From NCBI GenBank assembly GCA_937890525.1, contig CALADI010000046.1, forward strand, positions 16,641 through 80,640: a DNA stretch of 64,000 bases, read 5' to 3'. Both the position numbers and the translations under genes were made by a program. This DNA comes from an uncultured Clostridia bacterium (GTDB lineage Bacteria; Bacillota; Clostridia; Oscillospirales; Oscillospiraceae). How positions within the stretch are numbered: the first letter of the stretch is position 1; each line of letters opens with the position of its first letter. Shown in pieces: positions 23,810-33,636 of this stretch. Under the pieces are notes generated by a model. That model was not told the DNA's origin, did not search any database, and was given only the letters and a program-made list of their open reading frames with translations.

Positions 23810-24223
23810 TCAGAAAGTGCTGTCGCAGTAGATGCAACGGTAGACACGGTTCTCCCGGTCTGCCAGACGGAAAATCTGGGGGAGTTCCTGCTCCACCGAG
23901 CAGATGCAGCGGGGATTGCGGCAATGGAGTACGCCTTCCAGTTCCTCAGGAAGCGCCAGATGACGCTTTTCTGCCACTTTGCCGTCCCGGATGATGGTGA
24001 CGGTGATGTTGGGATCCACATATCCCAGAATATCGGTGTCCAGCTCGATGTTGCTGCCGATCTTGATGATATCCTTCTGCCCCATTTTCACGGAATGGGC
24101 GTTGTTGATGAGGGCTACCATGCAGCTGAGTTTGCTCAGCTCCAGCAGACGGTAGATCTCCATGCCTCTTCCGGTGGTGATGTGGTCGATGATGATACCG
24201 TTTTGGATGGAATCAATGTTCAT
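23810..24223 (-). CDS. pyrI: Aspartate carbamoyltransferase regulatory subunit
   Basis: A 137-residue PyrI that binds nucleotide effectors and assembles with PyrB trimers. The N-terminal allosteric domain has IDHITTGRGMEIYRLL. The C-terminal zinc domain shows the four cysteines as HCRNPRC and YRCIYC. It is the last gene of the UMP operon, three bases after pyrB. A pyrI next to pyrB means ATCase here is probably feedback-controlled by CTP/UTP, unlike Bacillus, which lacks PyrI. Confidence 0.95.
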   Translation of the reverse strand: MNIDSIQNGIIIDHITTGRGMEIYRLLELSKLSCMVALINNAHSVKMGQKDIIKIGSNIELDTDILGYVDPNITVTIIRDGKVAEKRHLALPEELEGVLHCRNPRCICSVEQELPQIFRLADRENRVYRCIYCDSTF

Positions 24224-24226
24224 AAG

Positions 24227-25153
24227 TTACACCCCCAAAAGCTTTAGGATCAAAGCCATACGCATATACTTGCCGTTGCGTACCTGCTTAAAGTAGCAGG
24301 CTCTCGGATCGTCGTCCACAGCCACGGAAATCTCGTTGACTCGGGGCAGGGGATGAAGGATGGACATATTCTGCTTGGCAACATCCAGCTTGTCCGCAGT
24401 CAGGATGTAGCTGTCCTTCAGACGCAGGTAATCCTCCTCGTTGAAGAACCGCTCCCGCTGTACCCGGGTCATATACAGGATGTCCAGCGTGGCCATGCTG
24501 CCTTCCAGATCCGTGGTCTCCACAAAGGGAATGTTCTTTTCCAGCATGGCATTGCGTACATAGTCGGGAACTTTCAGCTCCTCCGGGGAGATGAGGGTGA
24601 AGCTGACCCCCTCATACCGGCTCATGGCGTCGATGAGGGAATGGACGGTGCGCCCAAACTTCAAATCACCGCATACGCCGATGTTCAAATGGTCAAACCG
24701 TCCCTTTTCCAGCTTGATGGTCAGCAGATCCGCAAGGGTCTGGGTGGGATGGTTGTGCCCACCGTCTCCGGCGTTGATCACGGGGATGGTGGCGTTCAGG
24801 GCAGCGACCATGGGGGCGCCCTCCTTGGGGTGGCGCATGGCGATGATATCTGCGTAGCAGGAGATGACCTTAGCGGTGTCAGCCACGCTCTCGCCCTTGG
24901 ACGCGGAGCTGGAATTGGCAGAACTGAAGCCGATCACATTGCCGCCCAGTTCGTACATGGCGGCTTCAAAACTCAGTCTGGTGCGGGTGGAAGGCTCAAA
25001 GAACAGGGTAGCCAGCTTCTTCCCTGCACAGCGGTGGGCATACTGGTCGGGGTGAGCGATGATATCTTCGGCAGTGGCGACCAGATCGTCAATATCCTGC
25101 ACGCTCAGATCCAGAATGCTCAGAACGCTGTCGATTCCGTATTTGTTGGTCAT
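24227..25153 (-). CDS. pyrB: Aspartate carbamoyltransferase catalytic subunit
   Basis: A 308-residue enzyme joining carbamoyl phosphate and aspartate, the committed step of pyrimidine synthesis. Carbamoyl-phosphate binding motif FFEPSTRTRLSFEAAMYELGG, the mobile-loop segment SKGESVADT, the catalytic RHPKEGAP and the aspartate-site HPLPRVNEI are all intact. It lies two bases after pyrE and three before pyrI. Confidence 0.96.
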   Translation of the reverse strand: MTNKYGIDSVLSILDLSVQDIDDLVATAEDIIAHPDQYAHRCAGKKLATLFFEPSTRTRLSFEAAMYELGGNVIGFSSANSSSASKGESVADTAKVISCYADIIAMRHPKEGAPMVAALNATIPVINAGDGGHNHPTQTLADLLTIKLEKGRFDHLNIGVCGDLKFGRTVHSLIDAMSRYEGVSFTLISPEELKVPDYVRNAMLEKNIPFVETTDLEGSMATLDILYMTRVQRERFFNEEDYLRLKDSYILTADKLDVAKQNMSILHPLPRVNEISVAVDDDPRACYFKQVRNGKYMRMALILKLLGV

Positions 25154-25155
25154 GC

Positions 25156-25794
25156 TCAGCCTCCAATCCAGCTCTCATCACTGGGGTTGTTGCGGAAACG
25201 GATCAGTCGGGAGACATCCTCGGGCTTGATGTAGTTCTCGTCGGCAGCCACCTGAGCGATCACATCGAAGTTGGTCAGGCTCACATTCTTTACATTGGCA
25301 GCGGCCAGTCGATCCAGCCCCTTCTGCATACCGTAGGTGAAGATGGACACGATGCCCAGCACTTCAGCGCCGGCTTCCCGCAGCACATTGACGACCTCGA
25401 TGCAGGAGCCGCCGGTGGAGATCAGATCCTCCACAACGACCACCTTCTGACCGGGCAGGAGCTTGCCCTCGATCTGATTCTGACGGCCGTGATCCTTGCT
25501 GCCGGAGCGGACATAGCCCATGGGCAGATCCATGATGTGCCCCACGATGGCGGCATGGGCGATACCGGCGGTGGAGGTGCCCATGAGAACTTCAGCATCG
25601 GGATAGTTCTCACGGATCAGCTGAGCCAGACCGTTTTCCACATCGTTGCGGACGGCGGGAGCGGTGAGGGTCAGGCGGTTATCGGTATAGACAGGGCTCT
25701 TGATGCCGGAAGCCCAAGTGAAGGGCTCCTCGGGGCGGAAGAAAACCGCCTGAATGGACAGAAGATCCTTAGCGATCAGCTTGGAAAGTTCCAT
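25156..25794 (-). CDS. pyrE: Orotate phosphoribosyltransferase
   Basis: This 212-residue enzyme makes OMP from orotate and PRPP. The PRPP motif is VVVVEDLISTGGSCIEVVNV, and GYVRSGSKDHGRQNQIEGKL is the catalytic loop region. An in-frame ATG at 25812 overlaps the pyrF stop, but AAAGGAG sits inside that extension at the right distance from the ATG at 25794, which I take as the start. Gap to pyrF is 17 bases. Confidence 0.95.
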   Translation of the reverse strand: MELSKLIAKDLLSIQAVFFRPEEPFTWASGIKSPVYTDNRLTLTAPAVRNDVENGLAQLIRENYPDAEVLMGTSTAGIAHAAIVGHIMDLPMGYVRSGSKDHGRQNQIEGKLLPGQKVVVVEDLISTGGSCIEVVNVLREAGAEVLGIVSIFTYGMQKGLDRLAAANVKNVSLTNFDVIAQVAADENYIKPEDVSRLIRFRNNPSDESWIGG

Positions 25795-25811
25795 GATAAT
25801 TTCTCCTTTCA

Positions 25812-26510
25812 TCAGTCGCAGAATTCAGCGACGCAGCGGCGGTAAGCGGCAACGGGATCGGCAGCCTGGGTGATGGGACGGCCCACCACGATGTAGTCCG
25901 AGCCGATCTCCTTGGCTGCGGCGGGGGTCATGACCCGCTTCTGGTCCCCCACATCTCCGTCGGCGAAACGGACGCCGGGGGTGACGGTGAGGAAATTCTT
26001 GCCGCAGCGGTCGTGTACCTTGCCGGCTTCCAGCGGGGAGCAGACGATGCCGTCCAGACCGGCGTTCTTTGCCGTCTCGGCGTAGTGCATCACCACTTCG
26101 TCAATGGGCTGGTGGATCAGCAGATCCCGCTCCATGCTCTCCTGATCGGTGGAGGTGAGCTGAGTCACGGCGATCAGCAGGGGACGAGTGCCGTCGGGAC
26201 GGGTCAGCCCCTCCACAGCGGCCTGCATCATGGCAGTCGTTCCGGCGGCGTGGAGATTGGTGATGTCTACATCCAGATCACTCAGCACACGCATGGCCTT
26301 CTTTACGGTGTTGGGGATGTCGTGGAGCTTCAGATCCAGAAAGATCTTGTGACCACGGGCCTTGATCTCCTTCACAATGGAAGGACCTTCGGCGTAGTAC
26401 AACTCCATGCCGATCTTAACAAAGGGCTTCTCTTCGGTGAACTGATCCAGAAACGCCATGGTCTGCTGGCGGCTGGAAAAATCACAGGCAATAATTACAT
26501 CTCTTCCCAT
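25812..26510 (-). CDS. pyrF: Orotidine 5'-phosphate decarboxylase
   Basis: A 232-residue type I decarboxylase (OMP to UMP). The catalytic Lys-Asp array is seen in FLDLKLHDIPNTVKKAM, with IIACDFSS at the start, TPGVRF, and IVVGRPITQAADP at the phosphate-binding end. Its start codon overlaps the pyrD stop by one base (TGATG). Confidence 0.96.
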   Translation of the reverse strand: MGRDVIIACDFSSRQQTMAFLDQFTEEKPFVKIGMELYYAEGPSIVKEIKARGHKIFLDLKLHDIPNTVKKAMRVLSDLDVDITNLHAAGTTAMMQAAVEGLTRPDGTRPLLIAVTQLTSTDQESMERDLLIHQPIDEVVMHYAETAKNAGLDGIVCSPLEAGKVHDRCGKNFLTVTPGVRFADGDVGDQKRVMTPAAAKEIGSDYIVVGRPITQAADPVAAYRRCVAEFCD

Positions 26511-27418
26511 CAGTGGGCACCTCCGATAATATCATTCAAATTGTCAATGCGGTACTGCTCCATAACTTTGGGCAGCTCCTCCACGATGCGCTTACAGGCA
26601 AAGGGGTCTACCAGATTGGCAGCGCCAACCTCCACGGCTGTGGCGCCCGCCAGCATCAGCTCCAGCACATCCCGGGCGCTGGACACGCCGCCCATACCCA
26701 CAATGGGGATGGAGACAGCTTCGTAAACCTGATACACCATGCGCACAGCAAGGGGGAGCAGGGCAGGACCGGACATACCGCCGGTCTTGTTAGCAATCAG
26801 GGGCTTCTTGCGGGCAAGATCGATCCGCATACCAAGCACCGTGTTGATGAGACTGACGCCGTCAGCGCCGCCTTCTTCACAGGCCCGGGCAATGGCGGTG
26901 ATATCCGTCACATTGGGGGACAGCTTCACGATGACCGGCTTGGTGGTCACAGCCTTGACAGCCTGGGTGACCTCCTTGGCGCTGGCGGGGTCTGTGCCGA
27001 AGCTCATGCCGCCGCCGTGGACATTGGGGCAGGAGATGTTGACCTCCAACCAGCCCACCTGCTCCTGACCATCCAGCTTTTGGCAGGTTTGGACATACTC
27101 GTCAATGGAAAATCCGGAGATGTTAGCCATCACCGGCTTATGGAAGAACTCCTTCATTTCCGGCAGTTCGTGGGCGATGACATGATCCACACCGGGATTC
27201 TGCAGACCGACGGCATTCAGCATTCCGCCGTCAAACTCTGCGATTCGAGGGGTGGGATTACCAAATCTGGGGGCAAGGGTTGTCCCCTTAAAGGAGAATG
27301 TGCCCAGACAGTTGATGTCATACAGTTCGGCAAACTCCTTGCCGAAGCCGAAGGTACCGGATGCGGGGATCACGGGATTGGTCATCTCGATCCCGCACAG
27401 ACAAACGCTGGTATTCAT
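26510..27418 (-). CDS. pyrD: Dihydroorotate dehydrogenase, class 1B catalytic subunit
   Basis: A 302-residue FMN enzyme that oxidises dihydroorotate to orotate using NAD via PyrK. The catalytic cysteine lies in VNISCPNVHGGG, which marks class 1B; NPVIPASGTFGFG, LVVKLSPN-like IVKLSPNVTDI and GMGGVSSARDVLE bind FMN. Its start overlaps the pyrK stop by four bases, matching the known obligate PyrD-PyrK complex. Confidence 0.95.
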   Translation of the reverse strand: MNTSVCLCGIEMTNPVIPASGTFGFGKEFAELYDINCLGTFSFKGTTLAPRFGNPTPRIAEFDGGMLNAVGLQNPGVDHVIAHELPEMKEFFHKPVMANISGFSIDEYVQTCQKLDGQEQVGWLEVNISCPNVHGGGMSFGTDPASAKEVTQAVKAVTTKPVIVKLSPNVTDITAIARACEEGGADGVSLINTVLGMRIDLARKKPLIANKTGGMSGPALLPLAVRMVYQVYEAVSIPIVGMGGVSSARDVLELMLAGATAVEVGAANLVDPFACKRIVEELPKVMEQYRIDNLNDIIGGAH

Positions 27419-28146
27419 CCGAACGCCTCCTCTCTGACAAATACGGGGCCATCCTTACAGACCCGGCGGTATCCGGAGCGGGTCTGGATGGTGCAGCCCA
27501 TGCAGGCGCCGAAGCCGCAGCCCATCCGCTCCTCAAAGCTGTACTGCCCGGAGGTGGTGACCACCTGTTCCATGGCGCGGAACATGGGTAAGGGGCCGCA
27601 GGCATAGAAGTAGCTGTAGTCCAGATTCTTTAGCACATCGGTGACGAAGCCCTTGGTGCCGAAGCTGCCGTCGGCGGTGGCTACATGGACGCTGACGCCC
27701 AATTCTTCAAATTCCTGCCGCAGGAAGATCTCGCTGGCGGTATTGAAGCCCAGCACCACCGTGGGGTGCTTGCCTTCGCTGAGCAGCTTCCGGCACAGGT
27801 TATACAGCGGGGGGACACCGACGCCGCCGCCTACCAGGACCGGGTTCTGACCGGACAGGGCAGTGTCGTATCCGTTGCCGAGACCCGTGAGCACATCCAG
27901 CTCGGTGCCTACAGGCAGCCGGGACATGATCTCGGTGCCCTGACCCACCACCTTGTAGATGAGGGTCAGGGAGTTATCAGCATAATCACAGACGGAAATG
28001 GGTCTGCGAAGATATTTCTCCGGCAGACGCAGATCCACGAACTGCCCGCAGTTGGTAATGGCGGTGGTATCACCGGACAGAATCATCTCATACACCGCAT
28101 CGGTGAGGGGACGGTTGGATCGAATGGTAAAAATTCCTTGCTTCAT
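27415..28146 (-). CDS. pyrK: Dihydroorotate dehydrogenase electron transfer subunit
   Basis: A 243-residue FAD/[2Fe-2S] protein that passes electrons from PyrD to NAD. It has the FAD-binding RRPISVCDY, the NAD-binding PVLVGGGVGVPPLYNL and YACGPLPMFRAM, and the iron-sulfur cysteines CGFGACMGCTIQT...RVCKDGPVF. It overlaps pyrD by four bases and lies nine bases after carB. Confidence 0.95.
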   Translation of the reverse strand: MKQGIFTIRSNRPLTDAVYEMILSGDTTAITNCGQFVDLRLPEKYLRRPISVCDYADNSLTLIYKVVGQGTEIMSRLPVGTELDVLTGLGNGYDTALSGQNPVLVGGGVGVPPLYNLCRKLLSEGKHPTVVLGFNTASEIFLRQEFEELGVSVHVATADGSFGTKGFVTDVLKNLDYSYFYACGPLPMFRAMEQVVTTSGQYSFEERMGCGFGACMGCTIQTRSGYRRVCKDGPVFVREEAFG

Positions 28147-28155
28147 GGCGGTTCC

Positions 28156-31100
28156 TCAGGCGTCGATGGTGGAGACGCTGAAGGTGATCTCCTCCAGCAC
28201 ATCCAGCAGGACCCGAACCGTATCCAGAGAAGTAAAGACGGTGACATTGTTCTCGGCAGCCACCCGACGGATCAAGAAGCCGTCCTTGCTGGTGCCCTCG
28301 CCGTTGCCCAGCGTGTTCAGCACATAGGTCACATGTCCCTGACGCAGGGAATCCAGGATCTCCTCGCTGCCCTCGCTGAGCTTGGTGCGGCGGCGGGTAC
28401 GGATGCCGTGCTCCTTCAGGTAGGCAGCAGTGCCGCCGGTGGCTTCAACATTGAAGCCCAGATCGTAGAACCGCTTGACCAGAGGCAGGGCGTCCGCCTT
28501 GTCGTCATCGGCAACGGTGACGAACAGGGTGCCGTAGTTGGCGACTTTGGTGCCGCCGGCCTGCAGCGCCTTGTAGAAGGCACGGTTCAAGCTGTCGTCA
28601 TAGCCGATGGCTTCACCGGTGGACTTCATCTCCGGGCTCAGCGCAGTGTCAGCGCCGTGGAGCTTGGAGAAGGAGAACACAGGAACCTTGACATACCAGC
28701 GCTTCTTGGCGGCCTGCAAGCCGCCCTGATAGCCCTGCTCGGCCAGAGAGTGCCCCAGCGCCACTTTGGTGGCAATGTTGGCAAGGGGAATACCGGTGGC
28801 CTTGGACAGGAAGGGTACGGTACGGGAGGAACGGGGGTTGACCTCGATGATATAGACATCCTCGTTGGGGTCAACGATGAACTGGATGTTGAAAAGACCT
28901 TCCATCCCCAGCCCCAGACCCAGCTTGGTGGTGTAATCTACGATGGTATCGCGAACCTTCTGGCTGATGGAGAAGGAGGGGTAGACGGAGATGGAGTCGC
29001 CGGAGTGAACGCCGGTGCGCTCCACATGCTCCATGATGCCGGGGATCAGAACTTCGGTGCCGTCGCAGACTGCGTCCACTTCCAGCTCCTTGCCCATGAT
29101 GTACTTGTCCACCAGAACGGGGTGCTCCTCGCTGGCGACGATGGCATTCTTGAAGTAGTGGCGAAGCTGCTCGTCGTCCCGGACGATCTGCATGGCTCTG
29201 CCGCCCAGAACATAGCTGGGACGCACCAGAACCGGGTATCCGATCCGGTTGGCAACTTTGACACCGGCTTCCACATCGGTGACGGCTTCGCCGGTGGGCT
29301 GGGGGATGTGCAGCGCTTCCAGCGTCTTTTCGAAGCTGTCCCGGTTTTCGGCACGCTCGATGGCGGCAACGCTTGTGCCAACCACGGGCACGCCCAGCTT
29401 GTCCAGCCGCTCAGCCAGATTGATGGCGGTCTGACCGCCCAGAGTGACGATGACACCGTCGGGCTTTTCCATGTGGATGACATTCATCACATCCTCGATG
29501 GTCAGCGGCTCAAAGTACAGCTTGTCCGAGGTGGTGTAGTCGGTGGAGACAGTCTCCGGGTTGTTGTTGATGATGATGGCCTCATAGCCGGCTTCCCGGA
29601 TGGCCCAGATGGCGTGGACGGTGGAGTAGTCGAATTCCACACCCTGTCCGATGCGGATGGGGCCGGAGCCAAGCACCAGAATCTTCTTCTTATCGGTGAC
29701 GATGGACTCGTTTTCCTGCTCGTAGGTGGAGTAGAAGTAGGGAACATAGCTGTCAAATTCGCCGGCACAGGTGTCGATCACCTTGTAAACAGGAAAGATA
29801 TCGTTGGCTTCCCGAAGTTGGTACATCTGAATGTCGCTCATGCCCCAGACACCGGCAATGTAACCGTCGCTGAAGCCCATGCGCTTGGCTTCACGCAGTA
29901 CCTCCAAATCTCCCACATGGCTGCGGATGACCTGCTCGTACTCGATGATGCCCCGGATCTTCTCCAAGAAGAACATATCGATCTTGGTAGCGCTGTAGAT
30001 GATGCCCAGATCGCAGTCCCGGCGCATCAATTCGGCAATGGCGAAGATCCGATCGTCCTTGCCCTTTTTGATGTACTCCAGCAGTTCGGACTCGGGCATA
30101 TGGTCGAACTTCTTGTTGTACAGGTGGTTGACACCGATCTCCAAACCACGGATGCCCTTGAGCAGGCTCTCTTCCAGCGTGCGGCCAATGCTCATGACCT
30201 CGCCGGTGGCCTTCATCTGGGTGGACAGGCAGTTATCGGCGCTGGTAAATTTGTCGAAGGGGAACCGAGCCAGCTTGGTTACGATGTAGTCGATGCTGGG
30301 CTCGAAGGAGGCGGGAGTGCTGGCAATCTGGATTTCATCCAGCGTCATGCCCACGGCGACCTTGGCGGTGACCCGGGCGATAGGGTAGCCGCTGGCCTTG
30401 GATGCCAGAGCGGAACTGCGGGAGACCCGGGGGTTGATCTCGATGAGGAAGTACTCAAAGGAATAGGGATCCAGTGCAAACTGCACATTGCAGCCACCCT
30501 CGATCTTCAGCTCACGCAGGATCTTCAGAGCGGAGTTCTTCAGCATATTGTATTCTTTGCTGGAGAGGGTCTGGCTGGGGGCTACGACCATGGAGTCGCC
30601 GGTGTGGATGCCCACGGGGTCGATGTTCTCCATGGAGCAGATGGCGATGGCGGTATCGTTGGAGTCACGCATGACCTCGAACTCGATCTCTTTGTAGCCC
30701 TTGATGCTCTTTTCCACCAGAACCTGATGGACAGGGGACAGCTTCAGACCATTTTCCAGCAGCTCGACCAACTCCTGCTCGTTGTCGGCAAAGCCGCCGC
30801 CGGTACCGCCCAGAGTAAAGGCGGGGCGCAGCACCAGAGGATAGCCAATCTGGTTGGCGGCTGCGATGCCCTCTGCCACGGTGGTGGCGATAAGGGAGGG
30901 CAGGACAGGTTCGCCCAGCTTCTCGCACATCTCCTTGAACAGTTCCCGATCCTCTGCACGCTCGATGGATTCAAAGCTGGTGCCAAGGATCTCCACCTGA
31001 CACTCCTGCAGCACGCCCTTCTTGGCAAGCTGCACAGCCAGATTCAGACCGGTCTGACCACCCAGACCGGGGACGATGGCGTCGGGACGCTCCTTGCGGA

Positions 31101-31332
31101 TGATTCTGGAAACATATTCCAGATTCAGCGGCTCCATGTAGACCTTATCTGCGATCTGGGTATCGGCCATGATGGTGGCGGGGTTGGAGTTGAGAAGGAC
31201 GACCTCGTAGCCTTCTTCCTTCAGAGCGAGACAGGCCTGGGTTCCTGCGTAGTCAAACTCTGCGGCCTGACCGATGACGATGGGACCGGAGCCGATCACC
31301 ATGACTTTTTTGATATCTGTTCTCTTAGGCAT
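28156..31332 (-). CDS. carB: Carbamoyl-phosphate synthase large subunit
   Basis: A 1058-residue synthetase with two tandem ATP-grasp halves (KVMVIGSGPIVIGQAAEFDY near the start and ILVLGSGPIRIGQGVEFDYS at the second half) and a C-terminal methylglyoxal synthase-like allosteric domain. Ammonia from CarA reaches the first half. The start at 31332 is preceded by GGGAG and overlaps the carA stop by eight bases. Its antisense strand also holds a very long open frame, which is a codon-bias shadow. Confidence 0.96.
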   Translation of the reverse strand: MPKRTDIKKVMVIGSGPIVIGQAAEFDYAGTQACLALKEEGYEVVLLNSNPATIMADTQIADKVYMEPLNLEYVSRIIRKERPDAIVPGLGGQTGLNLAVQLAKKGVLQECQVEILGTSFESIERAEDRELFKEMCEKLGEPVLPSLIATTVAEGIAAANQIGYPLVLRPAFTLGGTGGGFADNEQELVELLENGLKLSPVHQVLVEKSIKGYKEIEFEVMRDSNDTAIAICSMENIDPVGIHTGDSMVVAPSQTLSSKEYNMLKNSALKILRELKIEGGCNVQFALDPYSFEYFLIEINPRVSRSSALASKASGYPIARVTAKVAVGMTLDEIQIASTPASFEPSIDYIVTKLARFPFDKFTSADNCLSTQMKATGEVMSIGRTLEESLLKGIRGLEIGVNHLYNKKFDHMPESELLEYIKKGKDDRIFAIAELMRRDCDLGIIYSATKIDMFFLEKIRGIIEYEQVIRSHVGDLEVLREAKRMGFSDGYIAGVWGMSDIQMYQLREANDIFPVYKVIDTCAGEFDSYVPYFYSTYEQENESIVTDKKKILVLGSGPIRIGQGVEFDYSTVHAIWAIREAGYEAIIINNNPETVSTDYTTSDKLYFEPLTIEDVMNVIHMEKPDGVIVTLGGQTAINLAERLDKLGVPVVGTSVAAIERAENRDSFEKTLEALHIPQPTGEAVTDVEAGVKVANRIGYPVLVRPSYVLGGRAMQIVRDDEQLRHYFKNAIVASEEHPVLVDKYIMGKELEVDAVCDGTEVLIPGIMEHVERTGVHSGDSISVYPSFSISQKVRDTIVDYTTKLGLGLGMEGLFNIQFIVDPNEDVYIIEVNPRSSRTVPFLSKATGIPLANIATKVALGHSLAEQGYQGGLQAAKKRWYVKVPVFSFSKLHGADTALSPEMKSTGEAIGYDDSLNRAFYKALQAGGTKVANYGTLFVTVADDDKADALPLVKRFYDLGFNVEATGGTAAYLKEHGIRTRRRTKLSEGSEEILDSLRQGHVTYVLNTLGNGEGTSKDGFLIRRVAAENNVTVFTSLDTVRVLLDVLEEITFSVSTIDA

Positions 31333-32404
31333 TGGTTTTTCTCCCTTCCATCTTTTCAATGAACCGACCGTAGATCTCATGGTTGGCGTTCAGATAAAAC
31401 TGCGTAGAGAAGGTGGGGTACAGGGTGCTCTCCACCGCCTCGGGGGTGCCGTCCAGCACATTGAAATGGGTGATGCGCAGCCCGGTCTGCTCGATGCTGG
31501 ATGCATCCAGACAGTAGTTGTGGCTCTGCTCAGCAAATTCGATCCGACCGGTGTCCACACAGCGGATGGGGTGGTTGCTGCCGTGATGCCCGGTCTGCAT
31601 TTTCCGAACCTGAGCGCCGTTGGCAAGGCAGATCAGCTCATGTCCCAGATCCACGCCGAGGATGGGCAGCTTACCTTGCAGTGCCCGGATCAGGCTCACC
31701 ACACAGGGCACCTGCTCCGGCGCTCCGGGACCGTTGGACAGGAACAGTCCGTCGGGCTGAAGCGCCATGATCTTCTCGGCGGGGGTGTTGTAGGGGACTA
31801 CGGTGACATTGCAGCCCAGCTTGTTCAAATCTTTGACGATGCTCAGCCGGATGCCGCAGTCCACAGCCACCACATTGTAGCGGTGATTGGGGGTACGGGA
31901 GTACCAGCGCTTGGGGCAGCTTACCCGGGATACGGGCTCTGCCGAGGGACTCCACGCCCGGATCTGGGCAAGGGCGTCTTCGGTGGAGGTGGCGATGCCG
32001 GTGATCATGGCACGCAGATGCCCGTGATCGCGAACCATGCGGGTCAGTTCCCGGGTGTCGATGCCGTAAATGCCGGGGATCCCATCCTCTTCCATGGCCT
32101 CGGACAAGGTCTTGGTATAGCGGAAGTTGGAGGGGATGTCGTTGTAGTCCCGGACGATCAGACCGCCGATGCAGGGGTTCTTGCTCTCGTCATCCTCATC
32201 GTTTACGCCGTAGCTGCCGATGATGGGGTAGGTGAGGGCGACCAGCTGCTCAAAGTAGTTGCTTTCAGAGACGATCTCCTGATAGCCTACCATGGAGGTG
32301 TTGAAAACCAACTGGGCGATGGTATCCCGGTCGGCGCCGAAGCCGAAGCCCTCAAACACCACACCGTTTTCCAGTACCAGCTTTTTGTTCATCTGTTCTG
32401 CCAT
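31325..32404 (-). CDS. carA: Carbamoyl-phosphate synthase small subunit
   Basis: A 359-residue glutamine amidotransferase. The N-terminal domain contains FNTSMVGYQEIVS. The class I amidotransferase part has FLSNGPGAPEQ and the segment ILGVDLGHELICLANG. There the position that is normally the nucleophilic cysteine (GVCLGHQ in most CarA) reads GVDLGHE, a notable departure. HHGSNHP and the C-terminal NANHEIYG also differ from the usual HPE triad motif. The enzyme may therefore use free ammonia. The start at 32404 has TAGGAGG upstream and overlaps pyrC by 16 bases. Confidence 0.93.
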   Translation of the reverse strand: MAEQMNKKLVLENGVVFEGFGFGADRDTIAQLVFNTSMVGYQEIVSESNYFEQLVALTYPIIGSYGVNDEDDESKNPCIGGLIVRDYNDIPSNFRYTKTLSEAMEEDGIPGIYGIDTRELTRMVRDHGHLRAMITGIATSTEDALAQIRAWSPSAEPVSRVSCPKRWYSRTPNHRYNVVAVDCGIRLSIVKDLNKLGCNVTVVPYNTPAEKIMALQPDGLFLSNGPGAPEQVPCVVSLIRALQGKLPILGVDLGHELICLANGAQVRKMQTGHHGSNHPIRCVDTGRIEFAEQSHNYCLDASSIEQTGLRITHFNVLDGTPEAVESTLYPTFSTQFYLNANHEIYGRFIEKMEGRKTNA

Positions 32405-33603
32405 ACGATATTTCCTCCTACGATTGTCATTTGATTCTCGCCGTATACCTTCCACCCGGCGAAGGGGGTGGCTCTGCCCTTGGAGCAGAACATATCTGGG
32501 TCGATGGTGTATTCTTTGTTAAGATCCCACACAGAGAAGTCCTCGGACTGAGGCAGTCCAAAGCGCCGGCGGGGATTGATAGACATCAGCTCCACCAGAC
32601 GCTCCAGCGTGAGCACGCCAGGCTTGACCAGATGGGTATACAGCAGGGGGAATGCAGTCTCCAGACCTACCACGCCCATTGCGCTCTTTTCCAAGCCGCG
32701 GCTCTTTTCCTCAGCGCTGTGGGGTGCATGGTCGGTGGCGATCATGTCGATGGTGCCGTCCAGCAATCCCTCGAGGATCGCCTGCCGATCCGCCTTGGAG
32801 CGCAGGGGGGGATTCATTTTGAAGCGGCCGTCCTCCTGCAGATCCTCATCCGACAGAAGGATGTAGTGGGGGCCGGTCTCGCAGGTGACATCCACGCCCT
32901 CTGCCTTAGCCTTGCGGATCAGATCCACACTCTCTTTGGTGGAGATGTGGCAGACATGGTAGGCGCAACCGGTCTCCTTGGCAAGACGCAGATCCCGGGC
33001 GATGGGGCCCCATTCGCTCTCCGAGCAGATGCCCCGGTGACCGTGGGCATGGGCGTATTCCCCGTCGTGGATGTATCCGCCACGGATCAGAGAATTATCC
33101 TCACAATGGGCGGCAAGAATCTTGCCCAGACGCTTGCACTCCGTCATTGCCTGACGCATGAGGGATTCGGACTGGACGCCCCTGCCGTCATCGGAAAAGG
33201 CGATGACATTGGGAGCCATTTCGTCCAACTGTGCAAGGCGCTCACCCTTCTGATCCACGGTGATGGAACCGTAGGGGTGTACCCGAATCAGCCCATCCTT
33301 GGCGATGGCCTCCAGCTGGGGGGCGAGATGGGCGGCACTGTCGGGCACGGGGATCAGATTGGGCATGGAACAGATATCGCTGTATCCGCCGTGGGCTGCG
33401 GCCAATGTACCTGTTGCGATGGTTTCTTTATACAAAAAACCCGGCTCACGAAGATGTACATGAACATCGACGAAACCGGGCAAAAGGAAACAATGCTCCA
33501 AGGAACCCTTCAAAGCAGTTGGAGCTGAAACTTCAAAAGAAGCATCGCAAGGAACAAAACGACCATCTCGGTAAACATGAGCGTGATTCAGGTTCATCAA
33601 CAC
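32389..33603 (-). CDS. pyrC: Dihydroorotase
   Basis: A 404-residue zinc amidohydrolase that closes carbamoyl aspartate to dihydroorotate. Zinc ligands appear in GFVDVHVHLREPGF, the later His motifs AAHCEDNS and YHVCHIST, and the catalytic Asp in IATDHAPHS. It is the first gene of the UMP operon. The start may be the GTG at 33603, which is eight bases after AAGGAGG, or the ATG at 33597, 14 bases after it; spacing favours the GTG. Confidence 0.95.
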   Translation of the reverse strand: MLMNLNHAHVYRDGRFVPCDASFEVSAPTALKGSLEHCFLLPGFVDVHVHLREPGFLYKETIATGTLAAAHGGYSDICSMPNLIPVPDSAAHLAPQLEAIAKDGLIRVHPYGSITVDQKGERLAQLDEMAPNVIAFSDDGRGVQSESLMRQAMTECKRLGKILAAHCEDNSLIRGGYIHDGEYAHAHGHRGICSESEWGPIARDLRLAKETGCAYHVCHISTKESVDLIRKAKAEGVDVTCETGPHYILLSDEDLQEDGRFKMNPPLRSKADRQAILEGLLDGTIDMIATDHAPHSAEEKSRGLEKSAMGVVGLETAFPLLYTHLVKPGVLTLERLVELMSINPRRRFGLPQSEDFSVWDLNKEYTIDPDMFCSKGRATPFAGWKVYGENQMTIVGGNIVWQNR

Positions 33604-33636
33604 AGGTTCGTCCTCCTTAGCATATTTATCTTTGGA

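Noticed and set aside
27685..31362. A 1225-codon plus-strand open frame antisense to pyrK and carB
   Set aside because: It mirrors the codon phase of carB/pyrK, has no ribosome site or promoter and gives a low-complexity His/Gly/Asp-rich product. It is a shadow of GC-rich coding sequence.
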